Notes under the pieces: generated by a model
Told to the model about the DNA's origin: nothing
The model's input: the letters and a program-made list of their open reading frames with translations, nothing else
Database searches by the model: none
In this document: positions 58,229 to 64,000 of the stretch, piece by piece
Layout of the letters: every line of letters starts with the position of its first letter
How positions within the stretch are numbered: the stretch's first letter is position 1
Origin: Acetofilamentum sp.
GTDB taxonomy: Bacteria; Hydrothermota; 32-111
Direction: 5' to 3'
Length of the DNA: 64,000 nt
Assembly (NCBI GenBank): GCA_020721805.1
Contig: DYMB01000001.1
Location: forward strand, 484,363-548,362
Position numbers and translations under genes: made by a program

Positions 58229-59444
58229 TTGTATTCTTGTTGGAACTTTCGCTAAGGATGAAATGAGTATCAGGGTGAATAAAACTATTTCTGAATTAAA
58301 GGATCTATCCTCATCACTCTTTATAAAAACAAAAGAGGAAGTTATCCAGAGACTTGAAAAGGTTAATCCTTCAACCTACATAGGAAAGGGTAAGGTTTAT
58401 GAAATAAAATCTATGGTTGAAAAACTTTCTGTTGATTTCGTTATCTTTTCAAATGAACTTTCACCACTACAAAAAAGAAATTTAGAAAATATACTTGGTG
58501 TTAATGTGATAGATAGAACAGAACTGATTTTGAGAATTTTTGAAAAGAATGCTAAAACGACAATATCAAAACTTGAGAGTGAACTCGCAAAATATGTTTA
58601 TCTACTTCCAAGGCTCACAGGAAAGGGCATATCGATGTCACAGACGGGTGGTGGTGTTGGAACGAGAGGACCGGGGGAAAAGAAGCTGGAATATGATAGA
58701 AGATACATAGAAAAAAGAATAGATATTTTGAAAAGGAAAATAAAGGATTATCAAAAAAGCATAAACGAAAAAAATAAAAACAGAAAAAAACTTTTTAAAA
58801 TAACACTCTTTGGATATACCAACGCTGGAAAAACAACTATAATGAACAGATTGACTGGAAGCGATTTCTATACGGATGATAAACTTTTTACAACACTCGA
58901 TACCGTAACAAGAAAGATTGAAAGATATATAGTTATAACCGATACTGTTGGTTTTTTTTCAGATCTTCCACATCAGGTTATAGAATCGTTTAAACTGACT
59001 ATCGAAGAATCCGCTGATTCTGATCTAAAACTTTTTGTGATAGACATTTCTGACCCATATGTGGAACTGGTTATCGAAGATATGCATTCTATAATAAACC
59101 AGTTGAATCTTAACAGAGGAGAAATATATTTTGTTTTTAACAAGATAGATCTACTTATAAATTTTGAGAGGATAGAGTATTATAAAAATGTTTATCCAAA
59201 TTCTATTTTTGTTTCGGCAAAGAGTGGTGAGAATATTGACAGATTGAAGGAACTGATAAAGAATAACTTTTATAGTGTTCTCGATTATTTTGAAATAAAG
59301 GTTTCATCTGACAGACTGCCAGAACTTTTAAAAATTGTAAATAGCCGTGGAATACTTTTAAATATAGATGGTGATAAAAATAATGTTGTTAAATTTTATA
59401 TTCCCAAAAAGTATTCAAAATTAATAAGGAGTGATTTTGCCTGA
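58218..59444 (+). CDS. hflX: Ribosome-associated GTPase HflX
   Basis: A 408-residue GTPase that splits or rescues ribosomes under stress. The N-terminal domain contains NPSTYIGKGKVYEIK and IDRTELILRIFE. The glycine-rich linker reads MSQTGGGVGTRGPGEKKLEY. The G domain has G1 GYTNAGKTTIMNRL, G3 DTVGFFSDLPHQVIESF and G4 NKIDLL. The length and order are standard. It overlaps the COG2426 gene by 11 bases and the following gene by 8. Confidence 0.94.
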   Translation: MENSCILVGTFAKDEMSIRVNKTISELKDLSSSLFIKTKEEVIQRLEKVNPSTYIGKGKVYEIKSMVEKLSVDFVIFSNELSPLQKRNLENILGVNVIDRTELILRIFEKNAKTTISKLESELAKYVYLLPRLTGKGISMSQTGGGVGTRGPGEKKLEYDRRYIEKRIDILKRKIKDYQKSINEKNKNRKKLFKITLFGYTNAGKTTIMNRLTGSDFYTDDKLFTTLDTVTRKIERYIVITDTVGFFSDLPHQVIESFKLTIEESADSDLKLFVIDISDPYVELVIEDMHSIINQLNLNRGEIYFVFNKIDLLINFERIEYYKNVYPNSIFVSAKSGENIDRLKELIKNNFYSVLDYFEIKVSSDRLPELLKIVNSRGILLNIDGDKNNVVKFYIPKKYSKLIRSDFA

Positions 59445-60189
59445 TTTGGAAAGAGTCGTATTGATCGGTTGTGGAAGGTTTGGAAGAGTGTTTAAAAAAA
59501 ATTATGAAAAGGTTTTTAAAAAAAGGATATTTTATGTTTATGATAAAAAATTTAAAAGAAAATATGATAAAGAAAAATTGTTGAAATCTGATATCATAAT
59601 CGTTTCCGTTAACGATGATTCAATAGAGGATATATTAAAAAGTTATAGTAATCTTGATAAAGAGTTCATCATAGTTTCCGGCTCCTTTGATTATGGAATT
59701 GCAAAAAAGTATTTGAGAAAAGCAAAAAATATTTCAATTTTCCATCCCATACAATCTTTTACTCGCGGTGATAAATCTGAAATATTTAAAAACATATATG
59801 CAACCGTTGAGTCTACAAAAAATTCAAAATTCATTAAAAAATTTTGCAAGTTGAACGATATCAAACTTTTTACAGTTAGAAATCCAGACAGAAAAAAATA
59901 TCATCTTTCAATGATGCTTACAGCAAACTATACTTTGACACTCATCGCTTTATCGGAAATACTTTTATACAATTCAACATCGTTGAAACTCAAAACCAGA
60001 CCGTTTATTTTTCTTTTAAGATCTCTTCTGGACAAACTTGAAACAAAGAGGATCTCACAGGTAATCACTGGACCATCTGTTCGGGGAGATTTGAAACTTA
60101 TAAACAAAATCGCTGCCAATATACAGGATAAAGAGTTAAAAAAACTTTTTCTTTTACTTGACAGAAAGACAAGGGAGCTCTTTTTATGA
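59437..60189 (+). CDS. Rossmann-fold protein with DUF2520 domain
   Basis: A 250-residue NAD(P)-binding-like protein. The N-terminal Rossmann motif is VVLIGCGRFGRVFKKNYEKV. SDIIIVSVNDDSIEDILKSY and FHPIQSFTRG follow, then the DUF2520 helical part with MLTANYTLTLIALSEILL and the hallmark ITGPSVRGD. The family resembles ketopantoate or pyrroline-carboxylate reductases, but its substrate is not known to me. It sits immediately upstream of coaX; family members are often found near pantothenate genes. I chose TTG 59437, with AAGGAG 5 bases upstream; GTG 59431 overlaps that site. Confidence 0.8.
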   Translation: MPDLERVVLIGCGRFGRVFKKNYEKVFKKRIFYVYDKKFKRKYDKEKLLKSDIIIVSVNDDSIEDILKSYSNLDKEFIIVSGSFDYGIAKKYLRKAKNISIFHPIQSFTRGDKSEIFKNIYATVESTKNSKFIKKFCKLNDIKLFTVRNPDRKKYHLSMMLTANYTLTLIALSEILLYNSTSLKLKTRPFIFLLRSLLDKLETKRISQVITGPSVRGDLKLINKIAANIQDKELKKLFLLLDRKTRELFL

Positions 60190-60893
60190 GATATCTTGTT
60201 TTTGATGTTGGAAACACAAATATAAAGGGCGGGATCTTTGTAAACGATAAGATAAAGGATAATTTTATTTTTGATGAGAGAACGCAGAAAAAAATATTAA
60301 AATATACATTTGACAAAATATTTATCATTTCTGTAAATAAAAAGAATTGTAAAAAGTTAACCGATTATCTTTCAAAAAATGGTTATGAATTTAAAATTCT
60401 TTCAAAGAAAAAAGAATCTTTCATATCAGAATACTCTTTTGAGAATATAGGAATTGACCGATTTGTTTCAATCTATTATTCAATAAAGAAAAAAATATAT
60501 CCTTCCATTATAATTGATTTAGGAACCGCTGATACTTTTGATTTTATTGATTTAAATGGGAAACATCTTGGTGGATTCATATCGGCAGGGTTAAAAACTC
60601 TTTCCTTATCACTTTCAAAAAATACAGATTTGTTAGTTGATGTTGAATTCAATTATACCGATCAGGTTATCGGGAAGGATACAATTCAGGCTCTATCAAA
60701 TGGTTTATACTTACAGTGGTTATCAGGTCTTTTAACTTTCATAGGTTTCGGTAAAAAACTTCTTGATAACCCGCAGATTCTTATTACTGGCGGTAATTCT
60801 GAAAGGTTAAAAGATTTTGTTAAAGATGGCATATTCGATAAAGATTTTCTTTTAAAAGCGATTTTGGAATATGGAAAAGATTTTTTTAATTAA
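60186..60893 (+). CDS. coaX: Type III pantothenate kinase
   Basis: CoaX of 235 residues starts coenzyme A synthesis by phosphorylating pantothenate. ASKHA-fold motifs are LVFDVGNTNIKGGIF at the start, GIDRFVSIYYS, IIDLGTADTFDFIDLNGKHL and GGFISAGLKTLSLSLS. The family usually reads 'GTATT' where this protein has GTADT. The start is an ATGA overlap on the DUF2520 gene behind GGGAGC, and the end overlaps tsaE by 23 bases. Confidence 0.9.
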   Translation: MRYLVFDVGNTNIKGGIFVNDKIKDNFIFDERTQKKILKYTFDKIFIISVNKKNCKKLTDYLSKNGYEFKILSKKKESFISEYSFENIGIDRFVSIYYSIKKKIYPSIIIDLGTADTFDFIDLNGKHLGGFISAGLKTLSLSLSKNTDLLVDVEFNYTDQVIGKDTIQALSNGLYLQWLSGLLTFIGFGKKLLDNPQILITGGNSERLKDFVKDGIFDKDFLLKAILEYGKDFFN

Positions 60894-61290
60894 AAGTGTT
60901 GAAGAACTCGATAATATAGTTGATCTTCTTTTGAGTTTGAATTTGAAAAAACCTGTTGTTTTACTTTATGGTGAAATTGGTGCTGGAAAGACAGAATTCG
61001 TTAGAAGATTTTGTTTGAAACAGGGTTTTAAAAATGTTTCAAGTCCAACCTTCAACATACATCATCTTTATGAAACAAAAAATATGATTATAAACCACAT
61101 AGATTTTTACAGAATAAAAAGAGTAGAACATATTAAAGAACTTGATATTTATGATATTTTTGAAAAAGGTGATATCACATTTATAGAATGGCCTGAACTT
61201 CTTGAAAAAGATTTTTTAAATGGATATGATACTATAAAAATAAATATATCAATTGAAAATGATATAAGAAAGGTGAGAGTTGAATGGTAA
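60871..61290 (+). CDS. tsaE: tRNA threonylcarbamoyladenosine biosynthesis protein TsaE
   Basis: The ATPase of the t6A37 machinery, 139 residues. The P-loop is GEIGAGKT (34-41), followed by SSPTFNIHHLYE and HIDFYRIKRVEHIKELDIYD, the acidic patch ITFIEWPELLEK, and an end like KINISIENDIRKVRVEW. These are the standard TsaE motifs with the W-P of 'EWP'. It is directly followed by tsaB, with which it works. tsaC and tsaD are not in the window. Confidence 0.93.
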   Translation: MEKIFLIKSVEELDNIVDLLLSLNLKKPVVLLYGEIGAGKTEFVRRFCLKQGFKNVSSPTFNIHHLYETKNMIINHIDFYRIKRVEHIKELDIYDIFEKGDITFIEWPELLEKDFLNGYDTIKINISIENDIRKVRVEW

Positions 61291-61877
61291 AGATTTTTAT
61301 TTCATCGGTTACGGATGAACTTTCAGTTTTATTTATTTCAGAAAATTTTAAACATTATAAAGCATCGATGGACAAAGATTTTCTTGTTGAACTGCCAGAA
61401 ATTTTTACGCATCAGGAAATTTTAAAATCATTTGCAAACGAGGAGATTGAAAAAATATTTATTTTGACTAAGGTTGGTAAATTAACAGGTATGAGGATAG
61501 GGGAATCTTTTGCAAAAGGATTGATAGCGTTTGATTCTATAGATAAACTTGTAAAATTTAACACCCATGATGTTATGGCTTTTTCCGCACCTCAAGTAAA
61601 CAAAATTTTTTCAGTATTTAAGATTAGAAAAGATTCTTATTCCTATGCGATCTTTTCAAAAAATAATGGTTTTGAGAGGATAACTAAAGATTGTGAGGAT
61701 TCTTTAGAAGGAATAAAAAGTTTAATTTCAAAAGAAGAATATTTTATAGTTGGGGATGGACTTTTGCACTTGAAGGAGGATTTTGAAAAAAAGTATCTTT
61801 ATCCAGATGCTATGAAAATGTATCAATATTTCAGGAGTTTTTATGGAAAGGATAATGGTTTTGATTCCAGCCTGTAA
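61284..61877 (+). CDS. tsaB: TsaB-like tRNA threonylcarbamoyladenosine protein
   Basis: A 197-residue divergent TsaB. The recognisable core is KVGKLTGMRIGESFAKGLIA, matching the family's 'GPGSFTGLRIG...KGLA'. The N-terminal strand IFISSVTDELSVLFISENFK stands in for the usual 'LAIDTS'. The ASKHA nucleotide-site residues are weak, as expected since TsaB is a non-catalytic partner of TsaD. Its place right after tsaE strengthens the call. It overlaps tsaE by 7 bases and the next gene by 35. Confidence 0.78.
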   Translation: MVKIFISSVTDELSVLFISENFKHYKASMDKDFLVELPEIFTHQEILKSFANEEIEKIFILTKVGKLTGMRIGESFAKGLIAFDSIDKLVKFNTHDVMAFSAPQVNKIFSVFKIRKDSYSYAIFSKNNGFERITKDCEDSLEGIKSLISKEEYFIVGDGLLHLKEDFEKKYLYPDAMKMYQYFRSFYGKDNGFDSSL

Positions 61878-62505
61878 TGAAGAAAAATTTATTGGAAAAC
61901 TTATCAAAGAGATAAATGAGAAATACGCTTTAAAAGTTATAGTTGTAGATGATGGTTCAAAGGATAACACCTATCTGGAAGCAAAAAAATATGCATACCA
62001 TGTAATATCGCATGAAGTTAACAAAGGAAAGGGTGAATCTATAACAGATGGAATAAATTTCGCATATGATAAAACTGAATATCTCATTCTGATGGATGGC
62101 GATTACCAACATTCTCCAGATGATATAAAAAATTTTTTACAGATGGATTATACAAATTATGATATCATAGTTGGCAGAAGAAGGATGAATTTTTTAAATA
62201 TGCCTTTTGATAGGTATCTTACAAACAGAACAACAACCCTCGTTACATCACTTCTTGCTACTCTAAAAGTTTTTGATTCACAATCGGGTTTCAGGATGGT
62301 AAAAGTTAAATCCATAAAAAGGTTGAATTTGAAATACAAAAGATTCCAGATAGAATCTGAGATGCTTATAAAAGCGGGTAGAGTTAAAATGAAGATAGGT
62401 TATGTTCCTATACAAACCATATATGGTGATGAAAAGTCAAAGATAAATAAAATACTTGATACTTTAAGGTTTATAAAAATGTGTCTGGAGATGTTATGGG
62501 ACTAA
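61843..62505 (+). CDS. GT2 family glycosyltransferase, short DPM1-like
   Basis: A 220-residue GT-A domain without membrane helices. It reads MVLIPACNEEKFIGKLIKEI, VIVVDDGSKDNTYLEAKKY, HEVNKGKGESITDGINFAYD, LILMDGDYQHSPDDIKNFLQ and DSQSGFRMVKVKSIKRLNLK. This is the soluble dolichol/undecaprenyl-phosphate mannose synthase pattern. CAGGAG lies 5 bases before the ATG, inside tsaB. The acceptor is unknown; polyprenyl phosphate is likely. Confidence 0.87.
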   Translation: MERIMVLIPACNEEKFIGKLIKEINEKYALKVIVVDDGSKDNTYLEAKKYAYHVISHEVNKGKGESITDGINFAYDKTEYLILMDGDYQHSPDDIKNFLQMDYTNYDIIVGRRRMNFLNMPFDRYLTNRTTTLVTSLLATLKVFDSQSGFRMVKVKSIKRLNLKYKRFQIESEMLIKAGRVKMKIGYVPIQTIYGDEKSKINKILDTLRFIKMCLEMLWD

Positions 62506-63245
62506 AAATACTTATATCAAATGATGATGGATACTATGCAAAAGGGCTGAATGTTTTAAAAGAGACATTGTTTTCACTTAAACATAAGGTTTATGTTGTT
62601 GCTCCTTCTGTAAATCAATCGGCAACGAGTCATTCTCTAACTTTAACCATACCTTTAAGGATAAAAAAAGTGAGTAAAACTGATTTTATAACAACTGGAA
62701 CACCAACCGATTGTGTCCTTATCGCAACACACGGTCTGATAAAGGAAAAATTCGATTATGTTTTTTCTGGTTTAAATCATGGTCCAAATATGGGAGAGGA
62801 TGTTATCTATTCTGGAACAGTTGCAGCAGCGATGGAGGGAGTTTTGATGGATATACCATCCGTCGCTTTTTCTATGGCTGCCTTTGAAAATATAAACTTT
62901 TCAAATTCTGGAGATGTTATTTTAAAAATTTTAAACCTTTTAAAAAAAATTGGAAGAAGAAAAAGAGTTCTTTTAAATGTTAATATTCCAAATGGACAAA
63001 TTAAAGGATATAAAATAACTAAACTTGGAAGCAGAATTTATTCTGATACTTTAATAACAAAAGTCGATCCGAGAGGACAGAAATATTACTGGATAGGGGG
63101 AGAAAAACCAACATACAGGTTGAAAAAGGGAACAGATTTTGAAGCGATAGAGAATGGATTTGTTTCAATTACACCGATAACTTTTGACCTAACAGATTTT
63201 AAAATGTTAAAAAAAATTCAAAGGGTAGCAAAAGATGTCTTTTGA
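62496..63245 (+). CDS. surE: 5'-nucleotidase SurE
   Basis: A metal-dependent nucleotide/exopolyphosphate phosphatase of 249 residues. The metal site is ISNDDGYYAKGL with D10 and D11, then VVAPSVNQSATSHSLTL, TGTPTDCVLIATHGL, VFSGLNHGPNMGEDVIYSGT and AAMEGVLMDIPSVAFS. I chose the ATG at 62496, with GGAG 5 bases upstream; a GTG at 62481 lies in front of that site. It is paired with pcm, a conserved association seen also in E. coli. It overlaps pcm by 11 bases. Confidence 0.94.
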   Translation: MGLKILISNDDGYYAKGLNVLKETLFSLKHKVYVVAPSVNQSATSHSLTLTIPLRIKKVSKTDFITTGTPTDCVLIATHGLIKEKFDYVFSGLNHGPNMGEDVIYSGTVAAAMEGVLMDIPSVAFSMAAFENINFSNSGDVILKILNLLKKIGRRKRVLLNVNIPNGQIKGYKITKLGSRIYSDTLITKVDPRGQKYYWIGGEKPTYRLKKGTDFEAIENGFVSITPITFDLTDFKMLKKIQRVAKDVF

Positions 63246-63885
63246 AGAATTAAGAAAGAAAATGGTTAAAGAACAACTTGAACAAAGGAATATTAAAAAC
63301 AAGGAAATTTTACAAGTTATGAGCGAAATACCAAGAGAACTTTTTTTACCTTTAGAACTGGCTAATCTTGCTTACGAGGATTCACCTGTTCCTATAGGGT
63401 ATGGGCAAACGATTTCTCAGCCTTTTATAGTTGCGAGAATGACTGAGATTCTTGAGGTAAAGAATACTGATAGGGTTCTTGAAATAGGGACTGGTTCTGG
63501 TTATCAGGCTGCTATTCTTTCAAAACTTGCAAAAGTTGTTTTTAGTATAGAACGGATTGGTGAATTGAAAAAGTTTGCTGAAGAAAATTTAAAAAAATTA
63601 AACATAGAGAATGTTTTTCTTATGAGGGGTGATGGAACAATAGGTCTTTCAAATTATGCTCCATTCAATAAGATTATAATTACCGCGGCAGCTCCTCAGA
63701 TTCCAAAGAATCTTATTGACCAACTTGCTGAAGGTGGTATAATGGTTCTTCCACTTGGAGATATTTCTTTGCAGGTTCTTACAAAAGTTATAAAAGTGGA
63801 TGGTCAGATAAAGATAGAAAAATATGATTATTGCAGATTTGTTCCACTCTTAGGGAAATATGGATTTTTTGAAAGCGGGGTGTAG
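63235..63885 (+). CDS. pcm: Protein-L-isoaspartate O-methyltransferase
   Basis: Pcm of 216 residues methylates isoaspartyl residues of damaged proteins using SAM. The N-terminal MVKEQLEQRNIKN and VMSEIPRELFLP are typical. The motif PIGYGQTISQPFIVARMTEI leads into the SAM site RVLEIGTGSGYQAAILSKLA, followed by NKIIITAAAPQIPKNLIDQL and GGIMVLPLG. Its last ten bases, including the TAG stop, are also the first ten bases of a tRNA-Pro gene. metK and ahcY, which make and recycle the methyl donor, are in the same co-directional run. Confidence 0.95.
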   Translation: MSFEELRKKMVKEQLEQRNIKNKEILQVMSEIPRELFLPLELANLAYEDSPVPIGYGQTISQPFIVARMTEILEVKNTDRVLEIGTGSGYQAAILSKLAKVVFSIERIGELKKFAEENLKKLNIENVFLMRGDGTIGLSNYAPFNKIIITAAAPQIPKNLIDQLAEGGIMVLPLGDISLQVLTKVIKVDGQIKIEKYDYCRFVPLLGKYGFFESGV

Positions 63886-63951
63886 CGCAGATGGAAGCGC
63901 GCTTGGTTCGGGACCAAGAGGTCGCTGGTTCAAATCCAGTCACCCCGACCA
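63876..63951 (+). tRNA. tRNA-Pro (anticodon CGG)
   Basis: A complete 76-base cloverleaf with encoded CCA. The acceptor stem CGGGGTG pairs with CACCCCG (63941-63947), and A73 is followed by CCA. The D stem is GCGC/GCGC. The anticodon stem CTTGG/CCAAG encloses the loop TTCGGGA, with anticodon CGG at 63909-63911 and G37 as in proline tRNAs. The T stem GCTGG/CCAGT, with loop TTCAAAT, contains one G-T pair. The 5' end overlaps the end of pcm by 10 bases. The remaining 49 bases of the window contain no feature I can support. Confidence 0.96.
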
Positions 63952-64000
63952 AATTGAATTTTTTATGCTTTTTTATGAAGAGAAAGGGTCAAATTTTGGA

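Noticed and set aside
63952..64000. Start of another gene after the tRNA (an ATG near 63979)
   Set aside because: Only a few codons are visible with no ribosome site, so nothing can be supported.
1..64000. CRISPR arrays, rRNA genes, riboswitches, insertion sequences
   Set aside because: Gaps are too short and I saw no repeat-spacer pattern, rRNA motif, SAM riboswitch in front of metK, or transposase.

Overview
The window is a compact, AT-rich (by eye about 30% G+C) bacterial chromosome segment of about 64 kb. It holds about 57 protein genes and one tRNA gene. Neighbouring genes very often overlap by 4 to 40 bases, no gap exceeds about 140 bases, and I see no insertion sequences, prophage, CRISPR array or rRNA. 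The gene content suggests an uncultured member of the FCB superphylum (Bacteroidetes relatives such as WOR-3/Stahlbacteria, Cloacimonadota or similar). The reasons are a SprA/Sov-like giant outer-membrane protein, a secreted protein with a type IX-like C-terminal sorting domain, a DUF2723 membrane protein with TPRs, adjacent folP and cdaA, and diderm features. The phylum is an inference from gene content, not a measured placement.

Layout. 1-3815 (+): the 3' part of a Na/phosphate cotransporter gene whose frame is open to the window edge, then hisC and ptb. 3786-10913 (-): a pilin-type operon (GspH/FimT-like, PilV-like, a very large PilW-like pilin with SdrD-B-type domains, PilX-like), followed by two unknown genes and a FemAB/GNAT-like gene. 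11049-12038 (-): amrS. 12137-14141 (+): an SOS cassette lexA - small gene - dinB, behind a clear promoter and a palindromic operator. 14177-20416 (+): tilS-hpt-ftsH-folE-folP-cdaA. 20486-29460 (+): DUF2723/TPR protein, nfo and the SprA-like gene. 29500-35081 (+): histidine kinase, receiver, EAL protein, mutL, miaA. 35141-35734 (+): a lone pilin-like gene with a consensus promoter. 35731-40573 (-): type IX-like cargo, smpB, amidase, murI. 40687-63951 (+): one long co-directional run of degenerate serine recombinase, uvrA, nfeD, lipoprotein, MalK-type ATPase, mannose-family PTS IIC/IID, HPr, EI, sugar-phosphate isomerase, nucleotidyltransferase, metK, ahcY, two glycosyltransferases, a YacL-like degenerate PIN-TRAM gene, ispD, ispF, a COG2426 membrane protein, hflX, a DUF2520 protein, coaX, tsaE, tsaB, glycosyltransferase, surE, pcm and tRNA-Pro(CGG).

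How the genes work together. DNA repair is over-represented (lexA, dinB, nfo, mutL, uvrA). tRNA modification is spread through the window (tilS, miaA, tsaE, tsaB). The folate genes lead into c-di-AMP synthesis. SprA and the sorting-domain protein point to a type IX-like secretion route, and the pilins to a type IV filament or type II-like pseudopilus whose motor lies elsewhere. The PTS genes lack IIA and IIB here.

The observations I consider most worth checking are these: the pcm stop codon lying inside the tRNA-Pro gene; a PTS IIC gene that has no standard start codon but an ACG correctly placed behind AGGAGG; promoters placed so that tilS, the histidine kinase and amrS would be leaderless; the inactive-looking PIN-TRAM and serine-recombinase genes; the giant pilin; and the SprA/sorting-domain pair.
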